Source: Congeria kusceri
Taxonomy: Eukaryota; Mollusca; Bivalvia; Myida; Dreissenidae
Direction: 5' to 3'
Length of the DNA: 64,000 bases
Assembly (NCBI GenBank): GCA_027627225.1
Contig: JAPFQT010000409.1
Coordinates: 1-64,000 of the forward strand
The translations under genes and the position numbers were made by a program. Of this stretch, positions 22,882-35,600 are shown piece after piece (within the stretch, counting starts at the first letter, position 1; each line of letters opens with the position of its first letter). The notes under the pieces are model-generated. The model saw only the letters and a list, made by a program, of their open reading frames with translations. It was not told where the DNA came from and made no database searches.

Positions 22882-25138
22882 TTGTATTTAAAAACAACGT
22901 ATGTCAATACAGTCGTAGGTTGGCGTAGGTAGTACGTTAAGAACGCAGGTGCACGCAGGTCGACGAAAGTCATCTAAAGTGGACGTAGGTGGTCGTGCGC
23001 TGCTTAAGTACGACTACGCACGACAACGTACTACGGCCTACGTCGACGTATGTTGTCTTGTATTCAGACGTACGACTTCGCGCGGTACAGTCTCCTGACC
23101 AATATTCATGTTAATTGTTTGTTTCTGTATGTTGTTGCACAATTTAGTTCAGCAGCTTTTCCTGATTGCCACAATGAAACAATGACCATTACCCTATGCC
23201 TGTGATACGTACGATGTTACATGATATCTGGATCTGGGCCTCTCAAGGCGGCAATAATGCAACATGAGAAGCCAAACAGACCGGATTTTAAAACATGATT
23301 TTGCAATACCATGTCAGCATCAATTGCTTTCGGCAACAATATTAAAACGGATTTTAAGAGAGATATTGTGTCTAGTAAATAAGGCCCATTCCCATAATAT
23401 GTCGACGAAGTTTACTGAGGTACATAGGACATTGCATTGAAAACTCTGCATGCGCGTAATACAAACCTAGCGGAGGAAAACTTTACTGGTTATAATTAAT
23501 GTCCTTTCATTACTGAATAATATGTGAAACAATTAATCATGTTGATGGTATTGTATGTACCCTTGACGGTATGGCAAACATAATAGCATTATTGTCTTCT
23601 AAGTTGGGAGGGTGTAAGGCTCCGCTAAATATGTGACTAGTATCCATATAAGATTATTTGAATCTGTAGACAGCAATATACGATCAAATGTCTGATTTGT
23701 TTATTGAACTGTACGATTATCTGACCATAGCGCGGCAGTTTAATATTAAAGTCCAAGCAATGTGTTTTCAGACGTGTTAAGAATATTTTTCAGCAATGAA
23801 GTATAATGTTGGTATCTTGCGTGGTCGTAAGTCAGTCATACATGACCTAAAATATTCTTGAGTCGACATACGACAACAAAGTCCATCGTACGTCGACGCA
23901 GGAGCTCTGTCTTGCACTGTTGTATAACCATTTACGTTCACGCAGCTGTGCGTTGGACATATGTCACGTCGACGTACGACTTCGCTGATGTCAGATTTCT
24001 TCAATACGACGCAGGACATGACATACGACGTCCTTTTTAAAAACAACGTATGTCAATACAGTCGTAGGTTGGCGTAGGTAGTACGTTAAGAACGCAGGTG
24101 CACGCAGGTCGACGAAAGTCATCTAAAGTGGACGTAGGTGGTCGTGCGCTGCTTAAGTACGACTACGCACGACAACGTACTACGGCCTACGTCGACGTAT
24201 GTTGTCTTGTATTCAGACGTACGACTTCGCGCGGTACAGTCTCCTGACCAATATTCATGTTAATTGTTTGTTTCTGTATGTTGTTGCACAATTTAGTTCA
24301 GCAGCTTTTCCTGATTGCCACAATGAAACAATGACCATTACCCTATGCCTGTGATACGTACGATGTTACATGATATCTGGATCTGGGCCTCTCAAGGCGG
24401 CAATAATGCAACATGAGAAGCCAAACAGACCGGATTTTAAAACATGATTTTGCAATACCATGTCAACATCAATTGCTTTCGGCAACAATATTAAAACGGA
24501 TTTTAAGAGAGATATTGTGTCTAGTAAATAAGGCCCATTCCCATAATATGTCGACGAAGTTTACTGAGGTACATAGGACATTGCATTGAAAACTCTGCAT
24601 GCGCGTAATACAAACCTAGCGGAGGAAAACTTTACTGGTTATAATTAATGTCCTTTCCTTACTGAATAATATGTAAAACAATTAATCATGTTGATGGTAA
24701 TGTATGTACCCTTGACGGTATGGCAAACATAATAGCATTATTGTCTTCTAAGTTGGGAGGGTGTAAGGCTCCGCTAAATATGTGACTAGTATCCATATAA
24801 GATTATTTGAAACTGTAGACAGTAATATACGATCAATATACGGCAGTTTAATATTAAAGTCCAAGCAATGTGTTTTCAGACGTGTTAAGAATATTTTTCA
24901 GCAATGAAGTATAATGTTGGTATCTTGCGTGGTCGTAAGTCAGTCATACATGACCTAAAACATTCTTGAGTCGACATACGACAACAAAGTCCATCGTACG
25001 TCGACGCAGGAGCTCTGTCTTGCACTGTTGTATAACCATTTACGTTCACGCAGCTGTGCGTTGGACATATGTCACGTCGACGTACGACTTCGCTGATGTC
25101 AGATTTCTTCAATACGACGCAGGACATGACATACGACG
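22882..25138 (+). repeat. Nested tandem repeat: long + short (U3)
   Basis: Long copy 22882-24030 and short copy 24031-25138. The long copy has the short-type states CTCAAGGCGG and CATTGAAAAC, a sign of exchange between copy types. Confidence 0.8.
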
Positions 25139-25866
25139 TCCTACGTCCTGCGCAGGTTCACGCAAGACTAAGTAGGAATCTTGCCTCCAGTCGGAAACTG
25201 TTTAAACATCCATTAACGACAGATTGTTTGACTGAAGACATTAATACGTAAGAACACGCAGGTCTCTATCAGGATTTTTAGTCGTAGACCTGTCTTATAC
25301 CTGTCTTGGATGCTGTGCGACTAGGATTTTAAATAATGATCCCTACGGGTCATGTCTTAACTAACCAGTTATGTTGTGGTTTAAATCCATCTTCGGTTTT
25401 TCGACCTAATGGTGAATTTTTTTAATATTGGTTATGTGAGAATTCTTTAAACCATCACATATCTTAAATTTATTACGGAATAAATAGGCATTTTGTTGAA
25501 ATCTACCGAAAGGTTCATATTTATTGTATAATATGTGTATTTCGGCTTATATATACATCTCTGGAAAGTATTAGAAAATGCGATTATTAGCAGTTTGTTG
25601 ATAAACATTGATAAACCTAGGGGAAATAATTTAATCGCCAGTTCCAATCAAGACCGTGAAGTTGACGAGTTGTCTCTCTTAGATTGCTTCATCCATAACC
25701 GGTACATAACACAAGCTGGTCTACATTATGTGCCCAAGTTGGGAAATGAACAAAAGACACACCATAAATTAGGTGACAACGTAGTTCAGATTCTCGAACT
25801 TAGTCTTAACTTAAGCAAATAATTTTTACCAATAAAACTGTTGTGACAAGGTTTAATAATGTAAAG

Positions 25867-26150
25867 CAGGGGCGTAGCTTCCTTTAGGCACTATCGGCAC
25901 GTGCCTATACATTTTTTCCAGTGTACTTTCTCGGCTGTGTTAATACTTCATTGTCAATTAAGTCAGTATGAATTTCATGAAACACACGCTTATTTTACAA
26001 TTATTTTGTAGAGTCGGGGTGTAGCTGAAGTTAGCTATTTGTAGGCACATACGAGTATAAACACTCCTGGTCCAAATTATCGCGTACAGCGTCATTTTGT
26101 AGATTCCACCTATTGTGCCTATACATTTTTGAACCCAAGCTACGCCCCTG
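25867..26150. mobile_element. 284-bp hAT-like MITE (U3)
   Basis: Same element as at 7091, both termini intact. Confidence 0.7.
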
Positions 26151-26931
26151 TAAGGTGTCTTATGATTACCATGACGACTAGGCTTCAATTGATGAGAGCT
26201 CATAGTCACTGGAACCTAGCCTTAATCGAAAGTGAATGCCGTGGCAATGGGGCTGGCCATCCTCTTTTTGTTTTTCTTAAAAAATGTTTGAATTTCTGTA
26301 TTAAAAACAAACCGTTCGCCGAACGACAAATTGGATACAAGAACACATTTTCTTAACAGGCGAGATCAAGCATCAAATCTCTTTAACTTACCGTTCAATG
26401 ACGAGATCCCAGCTATTTCTGCATTGCGTAATTGAATAGTGAATATTGTCAGAATATGACAATTAGTACGCAAGGGCTACAGTGTGGGTGTTGAAACTAG
26501 CACCAACTCTTGTCTTCGCTGTGTAGGGGATAGTGGAAAGAGCCAGAGTGCTGCACCCTGCTCCTTTCTTTTTGTTCGCCCCTGCTGCCCCTCTAGACTG
26601 GCCGCCAGGGAAATTTTGAATATAATATATTTATAAATTTAGTATAGTTGTGCAAGTATTCAATCACCAATGAAGCGCCCATGTTTTAAAATTAAATTAA
26701 AGAACATTAAAATAAAAAAATAAAACGATAAAAAAACTCTTATTAACCCAAAATTATAAGAAAATGTCAAAGAACTCGTCGAGCTTCCCACGGGCCATTT
26801 TAGTAGGAACCTGTACCTTTATCTCGTCATAGATCTTTTCCTGTCCTGCCAGTTCGAAACTTTCCCATCACCTGTTCTTTGTTCAACGAAATGAAACAAT
26901 TTTTGTCAGCATATTACATTCAAAGGCGGCT

Positions 26932-27491
26932 TTAGAGGGGGCGGTGGCGGCGTACGCCCCCACTAAAATTGTCCAAAAATAGATTTTTAAACCTTACAAA
27001 AACTGAAACATCTGCATTTTGATGCAATAACTTTCTTTCAGTTTATTGCAAATATTTACCCGCTCTGGGATATTTGCGTTAAATTGTTCCGTTTGACGAT
27101 ATTGCACCGTTCCGATACATGTATCTTTACATGTAAGAGACAAAAGTAGTTTGTTTACAGTTACTTATCATATTTACGCCCCCTCTAACTAGAAGTCCCG
27201 CCTCCCTCTAACTAGAAGTCCCGCCCCTTCTAACTAGAAGTCCCGCCCCCTCTAAATAGAAGTCCCGCCCCCTCTAACTAGAAGCCACCCCTCTGCCTAG
27301 AAGTCCCGCCCCCTCTAATTAGAAGTCCCGCCCCTCTAACTAGAAGTCCCGCCCCCTCTAACTAGAAGTCCCGCCCCCTCTAACTAGAAGTCCCTCCCCT
27401 CTCTAACTAGAAGTCCCGCCACCCTCTAACTAGAAGTCCCGTCCCCTCTAACTAGAAGTCCCGCCCTCCTCTAAATAGAAGTCCCGCCCCC
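26932..27491 (+). repeat. MITE plus minisatellite (U3)
   Basis: Small MITE 26932-27188 and minisatellite 27177-27491, in the same variant order as U1. Confidence 0.85.
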
Positions 27492-28005
27492 GTGTCCGGT
27501 ATGGGTGTAGTTTTGTGAATATCTAACATTTATAAATCATAGGTTGGCGCTAAGAAATCTGAATTAGTAGCCAAAAAGTTCATTTTGCCACAATAACCGT
27601 TATTTTGAAATATTTTCACCAATAGTGTGAAATATGCTTCATTTTGAAATAGTTTCTGATTATTTAGTAGCCAATTAGAAGTTGCTATAGGCGCGTCTAG
27701 TAGCGCTAACATAGTACATCTATTTATTTTATTTGTATTTACTTTATTTGCTTCCTTGATATTAGACCCACTTTTGTAGTCTATAACATACTAATTTTAT
27801 AAGTGACTATAGTAAACAGGAAACCTAATGAAAGCCGAGCACTTTTGTTTTTGTTATCATCACTCCTCATCAGACGGTATTAATTGGGCTCGTGTATGCT
27901 ATTACGAATCCCGTTATACTGATTTAATCGCCAATTAATCGATTAATAAATGCATCATTCTGCTGCATCTGCATTATGCACGATAGAGTACTCCGCATTC
28001 CTATT

Positions 28006-28153
28006 CACGGTCGCTCGGTGTACCACGCCCATTACAGGGCGCGCGCTGTGACGTCACCTTACCCATCTCGCTACTGCACAGTAGTGGCTTTGTAAGCTAG
28101 TTATTGAGTAGATCTGGTAGTAAAATAACCACTTTCATTTCGGAGTTTACAAA
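28006..28153 (+). promoter_or_regulatory. Promoter and 5' leader of exon copy 4
   Basis: Same sequence as at 9230, with the CRE palindrome at 28049-28056, 105 bp before the ATG. Confidence 0.5.
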
Positions 28154-28273
28154 ATGGGGGACGAGCAGCCAGAAACGTTACAGGTTCACCTAAGTAGGCC
28201 TGACTCTGGATTATCGTGGGGATTTCGTTTACAAGGGGGCGTGGATTTTAATACCCCTTTATCGGTACAAGTG
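28154..28273 (+). CDS. PDZ-LIM family first coding exon, copy 4
   Basis: Identical to the copy at 9378, with donor GTGAGT at 28274. Its host unit is interrupted 3.3 kb downstream by the minus-strand LINE, so a transcript from this copy would have to cross the element to reach any downstream acceptor. Confidence 0.8.
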
Positions 28274-28901
28274 GTGAGTGTTACATTTAAATCTTTTCGT
28301 TTTATCTCGATTTCACTGTATAGTTACTCAATAGATATTTTACGCAAGATACACCCAATGTTTACGTTTCAAATACAGCTGTGTTTTCTATACTAATGTA
28401 AAGATACGGTCTAATAACCAGTTTAAATGTGAAACGCCTTAAGTATAGGTCAAAGTGTACTTAGGATATGTTTAATTATTATCGATAGGATCAGATCTAA
28501 CTGCAAGTTAAACTTTTGAACCAGATTTTAACAATTACAATGTGTTGTACCATGCAATGCATTTAAAACCAACAGGTAATTTCTGGCTGATTGACATTTG
28601 GTGTAACAGAATACTGCAGAAGGAGGCTGGGTAAAACTAAATAAGGAAGCTGGGCTGATTATCATACTGTTGCTAGGCAACCAGTGTTTGCAGAAGTGAT
28701 TGTTATTTTTTCCTGGTTATTACCTGTGTACATTGTAAATAGACTGTAGGCTTATCAGCTGAGCGCTTTCACACACAAGCAGGGGCATAGGCATGCAAGC
28801 TGTCATTGTATATTCATCTGGGTAGGTTAACTGATGCTATCAATGTCAGATAGGTGTATGTTGTAATTAGACAGAGAGTGTTTGTTCAGTTCAACCCCGT
28901 T

Positions 28902-29934
28902 CACACATAGCCTGCGACCAACTAAAGACCAACTCCTGACCATCAACGACCAATGGTTGCTGACAGTCTTAAAAAGGTAGTTAACAGGTTGTTGGAGGTC
29001 GGCGGCTGGTCTTCAGACCCATTTTGGTCGCAGATGGTCTTTGATGTTGCATCTAAGACTGTTTGCCGACCAAACAGGTCGTTGAAGGTTTTTTTCGGTT
29101 TTATTTAGTCGGCGATCAATCGCTGACTGGTGTGAGACAATCGCCGACTAGTCGCAGACCAAGCGTGACTTGTCGCAGACCAATTTTTCATCGCCGACTG
29201 GTAAGCGATTGATCGCCGGCTGATTGCCGATTAGTTGCAGACCATCTTACGACCGCTCGCCATGTTACCTTCGTCTCCAAAACACATTTTAAAATGCACG
29301 CACAATTTTACAATCATTTTTTTAAACGTGACAAGAAACGTAATAGTTACCGTATAATTTAAAAGTGTTAGCATGCCTTTTCAAATAAGGGGGAGAGCAA
29401 GGACAAGAGGATGTTGCTGGATATGGAAAGTGTACTTGATAGTTTACCTTAAAATTTAAATGTGCTGCCGTGCATAGTAGAGAATAATAATATAAAAATT
29501 ACAAATGAATTAAAAAATCAACAAAACAAATTCAGTTTCTTAAATTTTCACAAGACATAGATTAAAATATAGCCCAATGTTGTATATATAGGCAAACGTT
29601 TTTTGAACAATGAGAAAAACCATAGAACTTAATTAAATATAGAATAATCCTAATTCCGCCCACCGAGCGTCGAAAACCAGTCGCCAACCAATTGCCAACT
29701 AGTCGCCAACAATCGCCAACTAGTCGCCAGCCAGTCTTTGATGGTTGTTGATGGTCGGAAGACAATCGCCGACTTTTCGTACAACCGGTCGCTGACCGGT
29801 CTTTGATCAATCGCTGACCAGTCTGCAACTAAAATTCAACTGCTTTTTTGTGGATTTTGGTCGCCAGAGGTTGTCGTTGGTCGCTGCAAATTTTAGTTGT
29901 TGGTGTTCGGTAATCGGTCGGCGACGTATGTGTG
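28902..29934. mobile_element. 1.04-kb MITE-like element (U4)
   Basis: Same element as at 731, with the GACGTATGTGTG right end shared with U2. It is complete, since the LINE breakpoint of U4 lies 1.6 kb further right. Confidence 0.65.
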
Positions 29935-31416
29935 ACCTAGGCTTTCATGGTAACCTTTGCATTAGTCTCATTTAATTAGCCATTCAACTAACTTGTGTTT
30001 CATATTAGTTAGGGCTAAATTTGCTGTAACTGGCAAATATTGAAATAATATTTTTTATGAAAAAAGTACGTCACTATTTGACCAGCACCTAACAACCATC
30101 TATGCGCTATCTATGAATTACAGATTTTTGTCCTATGACATAACCAATTCTTTGCGTAATGTTATATTTTTATAGTGAAAAGTTGAATATCAGTTTAAAC
30201 ACATAACCTTGTGTTTTTGCAGTTCAGATGTTGGTGTGGATTTCGCTCCTTTTTTCACAAAGTAGAGGCTATGAATCAGAGACTTTGGTACTTTTTATAT
30301 TTCCCTTTGCCTTGTTCAGAAATTAATGTTTAGGCTTAAGAATGTGTCACTAAATACACTTCTTTTTTTTCTACACTTGTTGAATAAAAATTTGCATGAC
30401 ATTATTGCACCTATCAATATTTTCCCCCAGGGGGGGGGAAGGTCGGGCTGACCCAGGGGAATTTGACAAATATTAATTTTTTGGGGTCTAATTCCCTACC
30501 CAAGAGTCAAGCATATTTGTCCAGATGGCGGATTTAGGTTAATGTAAAACATATTTCCCATCATAGTGACTGGTCATTTTTGCACGACATATACGCAAAC
30601 ACAATTAAATGGTTGTAATTTATCAATACATAAATTATTATTACTATGATTATTGTTGTTGTTGTTGTTGTTGTTATTATTATTTTAGTAGATATTCAAA
30701 ATGTTAAAAGTGATGTGAAGGTCTGTCAATTCATAAGTTTCTTATGTCATCGGAATATTGACACACACGCATGAACATTCAATACTTATAATTGTTAGCA
30801 CCCACACACAGACACTACCTATGTCTAGATAATTGTATTTGCTTTAGAACATCTTGTACATGCAGATTCCATGCAGATACGCAATCTGTACCTAATGTTT
30901 CCCAATGGTTAATGAACCGTCCATGTTGCAATGGCACTGGATATTTAGGAAAATCCTATTCCGCCTTTGACGTCGGTCTGCAGCATTAGTATAAACATGA
31001 TTGACAAATGAAAGAAACGGGAAAACTGCGATTATAAGTAATGGTGAGAAGTAAAACGTGCAATGTGCTTAAAGTAAGCTTTAAAGTGCGTATGTTAAAT
31101 GAGGACCTTCGCTACAAACGCTTATTGACAAAGTCTGAACCCAACCGATCACGACAAAGATCGATGGCTACAAATGTCAACATTTAGCTAAATAAAATTT
31201 TCAACTTTTTCTTCATAAAACCGTCTAAAATACCTTCACATAAATAGGATTTCAACGGTTACGTTCGTAAAGAAAATGTCCAGCCGGTGGGAGCACTGCA
31301 TAGCTGATTCACCCATAATCCCTTGGTGAATGGTCGGTAAAGCTGTATGTTGTTGTCTATTAATTTATGTTAAACGAACGCCACTCAGAATGCGCCCCCT
31401 TCCTCCAACTCCCCAC

Positions 31417-31567
31417 TTAGGGAGGAGAGGAACGTTCATCAATGACAGAGGCCGAGTCGCTCTGCTTAGCGACAGCCTCTGCCCGCTTCGCGCTCAGAAG
31501 GGGGCGCTCTGTCTCGTCCTCGTGGTGTTCGGTCCCGTCAGTTTTACCTGACGTCCTGGCGACACTT
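31417..31567 (-). pseudogene. GC-rich tail block in U4, directly abutted by the LINE
   Basis: Copy of the 3251-3402 block. The LINE 3' end joins at the base corresponding to 3401, next to the possible acceptor of the minus-strand exon, so any minus-strand splice into this copy is lost. Confidence 0.2.
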
Positions 31568-31594
31568 TTTTTTTCTTTTTCATAAAATTTTATT
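31566..31594 (-). terminator. LINE poly(A) signal and tail
   Basis: On the plus strand a 9-T run, one C and five Ts (31566-31580) precede CATAAAATTTTATTTATG. On the minus strand this reads as AATAAA (31594-31589) followed by an A-rich tail. The first two Ts may belong to the target (ACACTT). Confidence 0.8.
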
Positions 31595-31719
31595 TATGAC
31601 GTACCTTGGGGTGTAAAGCGCCCCAAGTACCCGCTAAAAGAATCTAAATATATATATACAATAATCGGTGACTTTTGGATATACATTGTAACAAAAGAGT
31701 AGATATATAATACACTTCA

Positions 31720-31829
31720 ACAGTCTTGTCACGTCTGCACGTTTAAAATAGATCACATTTTTTACAGTCTTTCTTGGCGTCTGCACGCGAATGTTATAGA
31801 AAAAACAGTCTTTCACTGCGTCTGCACGC
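31720..31829 (-). repeat. Three short direct repeats in the LINE 3' region
   Basis: On the plus strand, ACAGTCTT followed by 4-8 bases and CGTCTGCACG occurs at 31720-31741, 31764-31789 and 31805-31829 (start spacings 44 and 41). Short tandem motifs near the 3' end are common in LINEs and may help template recognition. Confidence 0.55.
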
Positions 31830-32576
31830 ACAAGATGAAACATTTAAATTAATTATAACTTATTAATCAATAAACAATTTGTTAACAAGTAAATAGTCAC
31901 CACCTAAATTGCGCGGGTCTTAATTAGTATACTATACAGAGATTTAATACTTGTTGTAATTATTAATGAATTAAAATACCTGACACACTACCCTAGTCAT
32001 ACTGAGAGAAAAGGAAAAAACAAAAACAAATATAGCAAGTAATGCTATATGTAAGAAACATTAATTGAAAGGAAAAGAAAAAGTGTCCTCTGTGCTCCCC
32101 CCCAATTCATGCACGGGCACTCACCGTGGAGGTCCACAAAAAACTTAACAAGTAGGTAAAAGTCTACAGCTGCACCGGATGATAGGGCTGAGGCACGTTC
32201 ATAGCCTTCGGCACCACCATCAACCCGCCCCAGCCCCACCAACCAGCTAAGCCTGAACAAAGTGTGACATCGAAATGATATATAAAGTAATTAGAAGACA
32301 AGTAATCTCTGTATTATTAAGAAAGTTAGTGCAGTATCCATATGACCTACATGATTGAAAATGCGGCAATGATATGTCGTATATACATAGTGATGAAAGA
32401 TGAGTGATAATGAAATTCTATGAGTGAAATGAAATGGGCCCAAAACTGGGTTACATAGTTTATGGATATATGATTGAAGTGAAACATAGGAATACTGATG
32501 ATAATAGAGATGATATACATTTACTCAAACATCCATGGCGTTAAAATATCGAACACGCATTATAAACACTTTGTCT

Positions 32577-32657
32577 TCTCCTCTCTGATTCAGAATGACA
32601 ACCCGAATACCGTCCACAGCACACACTCGTGTCATCATCCTGAAATCAGAGAGGAGA
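32577..32657 (-). promoter_or_regulatory. Long hairpin 41 nt after the ORF2 stop
   Basis: Arms 32577-32593 and 32640-32657 are complementary over 17 bp with one extra base (TCTCCTCTCTGATTCAG against CTGAAATCAGAGAGGAGA). Just inside, ATGAC and GTCAT add a second stem, leaving a loop of about 31 nt. The position and length suggest a structured RNA element of the LINE transcript; its role is unknown. Confidence 0.6.
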
Positions 32658-32697
32658 ACACCATCAGCAAACAGAGAGTACACAATAGAACTACTTG

Positions 32698-35600
32698 CTA
32701 ATATATGTTAGAATAAACTGCAGGGTTTAAATCGTGTCTGAAAACTACTTTGTCTGAAATAACATCACAATAATCTCCCCAAATTAAATCAAATTTTTCC
32801 AATGGAAATCTTTTAAAGTCTAACAAAATTCTGTATTTTAATCTTGTAATCAGTTTGCAAATGAAATCAAAAGGGCAATACAACTTTTTATCAAATTTTA
32901 CATCGTTACGACATGTCCAGATAATGTGTCTGGACTCTGACAATAAAATTAAAATTACATAATTAATTTCAGAACCATAGGAAGTATCTATGTCTAAAAA
33001 ATGAAAGTCTTTAACAGAAAGTTTGTGATTATTTGCTGTAAGAACATGCATTAGGTACAATACAACTTTGTTGATTGGAGAAGACATGAAACATTGAATA
33101 AATAAATGGTCAATTGTTTCAGGACTTGAACAAAAAGTACACTTGTTAAATCTTGACATATTTTTATCATATAAGAATTGGTTTGTAAAAATGGTATTAT
33201 GAACTAGATTGTAACATGTGTTTCGACAGACTGAATCGATAGCACTGGAAAAGACGTTCTTAAAAGAATTTTTGAAATTAACAAATGTGCAATTTTTCAC
33301 ACATTTCGGTTCATGGTTCATGTTGTCAATGAAATAATTATAACTCTCTTTAACAGGCCACAAAGAAGTAACATTAGACTTACAATTTTCTATAAAATCA
33401 GTAAATACACTTAAACATTTAGTGTAAAACGATGGAATAATATCACTATGGGGGATATTGTTGGAGGCAATTGAAGAATTATATTTCTTCAACTGTAAAC
33501 CAGTCCAATATATTGCAAATTCAACCCATGGGGCTGGATGATTATTAATAATTTTTAAAATGTGACTTAAGTAAAATGCGTGTATTTTCAATTCAATGTT
33601 AGGAACATTCAGGCCACCTTTAAAAAATGGCAAATATAAAGTTTTCCTTGACACGGGTTCATATTGTCTACCCCAAATAAATTTGAAACAAAGTTTCTGA
33701 AATAAATTGATATAATGGACCGGGACTGTCTGACATTGTATGTGATATATTATTTTTGAGAATACAAATGTGTTTAAAATAGAACTTTTACCTTTATAAG
33801 ATTTTCCACGAGATTTCCACAAGTTAAGTGTTCTTTCAAAATTAATGAACAAGTCATGAAATAGATCATCATCTGTTAAATTATGACCAAATTTATAACC
33901 TAACAATTTGCAATTTTTTACCCAAGAAATGCCGAAAGGATGATCAGACCTTGTTTTCCATTTCCCCCAAAACATGCCACAGCTTTTCTTATAATTAACT
34001 TTCGACCCAGAGACCTTTTCAAAGTCTGATACATGTTTAAAAAAGAAGGACATTGACCTGTCATCTGATAGACAAGTAGTATTGTCATCAGCATAAAGGG
34101 ACATTTTTACGTGAAATTTCCCGCCTGGAGTTTTTATGCCATTAATATTTGGGTCATCTTGTATAACCTTAGCAAAGGGTTCCAAACATAAAACATAGAG
34201 TAGAGGAGATAACGAACAGCCCTGGCGGACTGAGCGTGTCAAGGCAAATGGCTCAGAAATATGTCCATTTACAATGACGGATGACTTGATATCTTGGTAT
34301 AAAACCTTAATCCAATGTATAAAAGTATTATCAAAACCAAACGCTTGGAGGGTGCTAAACAGGAAAGACCATGAGACACGATCAAAAGCCTTTTCCTGGT
34401 CTAAGCAGATAAAACAAGCTGTCAAATTTTTCTGCTCGACATAACTGATAATATTCCTAAGTAAATGCACATTATCGAAAATAGATCGCCCAGGAATAGA
34501 ACAGGTTTGTGAGGTTCCGACTATAGAGGCCAAAACTTTACTTAATCTGTTGGTCATGACCTTTGATAAAAGTTTCCTATCGATATTTAATAAAGAAATT
34601 GGTCTATAGTTTTTAACAGATGTCTTATTATCTTTATCCTTACATAAAAGTGTAATAAGGGACAGTTTCTGGGATTCTGACATGTGGCCAAGTTGAAAAC
34701 ATGTATTATATAATTCCAACAATGTGGGGCCAAATAAATGAATAAATTTCACATAAATGAAAGAAGTGAGACCATCACTACCAGGTGATTTTGAATGGTC
34801 CATTTGTTTTAAAGCTAAGTTTATCTCATCTAGAGTTAAAGGGCTGCTGAGCATTGCATTGTCATCAATTGAAACTTGAGGTAAATTGTTTAGAAATTTG
34901 CAATTTAAGGATGTATCTACGTGTTCTTCAGTGTATAGATTTTCATAAAAGGACTTAAAGGTTTGCAGAATTTCAGTGGAAGACCTCTTATCACTATCGC
35001 CATCAATGATGTGAGTGATAATTTTATCATTTCCATTTTGGAACTCTTTATCATGAAAATATGTGCTAGAATTCTCATTGTTATCTAGAACATTAATTTT
35101 GCTTCTAATATATGCCCCTTTAAAAATATTGGTGTGTAAATTATTTAATGCATTCTTTATATCTAATTTTTGAGAGGTATCTTTACAGTTTTGATATTGT
35201 TTAATTAATTCTTTAATTTCTTTATATGAATTTTTACTTTTAGATTTACTGTAATCAATGCAAAATTCTTTAATTTTAACTTTTACCTCATCCCACCATT
35301 CCAATGTATTTAATTTTGTTTTTGTGATAACTTTATAATAAAAATCAAATGCAGAGACAAAATCTTCATCCTCTAATATAGAATTATTAAGTTTCCAATA
35401 GGATTTACCTAGAGCTATGGTTTCATCAACATTATCTAATTTAACAGAGATACTAACAAGATCATGGTCTGAGAAAGGAAATGGAATGATTAGAGAGTTA
35501 TGGCAATAATCTATAATTAAATTACTAACATAAATTCTGTCCAGTCTACAACTTATGAATTCCCCATTACAGGATGTTCTACCCCATGTAGTGGCTTTAG

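Larger units (their letters stand above)
18768..28153 (+). repeat. Array unit U3 (9386 bp)
   Basis: Complete unit. The GTT microsatellite is contracted to five triplets and followed by ATTATTATGTTAG, a state shared with U5. One C is missing in the MITE near 19632. The exon has a private A-to-G change in codon 5. Nested repeat is one long plus one short copy; the long copy carries some short-type SNPs, which suggests conversion. Confidence 0.97.
28154..31567 (+). repeat. Array unit U4, truncated at its right side by the LINE
   Basis: It follows the unit for 3414 bp from the ATG and stops at GACACTT, where the T-rich end of the LINE begins. The continuation ACTATAGAAATGATCC seen in all other units is absent. 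The remaining 6 kb of the unit (nested repeats, both short MITEs, minisatellite and promoter) is missing. Confidence 0.96.
31585..32697 (-). other. LINE 3' untranslated region
   Basis: 1.1 kb without convincing coding capacity. It holds a long hairpin just after the ORF2 stop, a GC-rich island at 32090-32250, and three copies of an ACAGTCTT...CGTCTGCACG motif at 31720-31829. The polyadenylation signal AATAAA lies at 31594-31589. Confidence 0.7.

Noticed and set aside
32045..32260. 71-codon minus-strand frame in the LINE 3' region
   Set aside because: It coincides with the GC-rich island, has no motif and no place in known LINE organisation; kept only as a composition anomaly.
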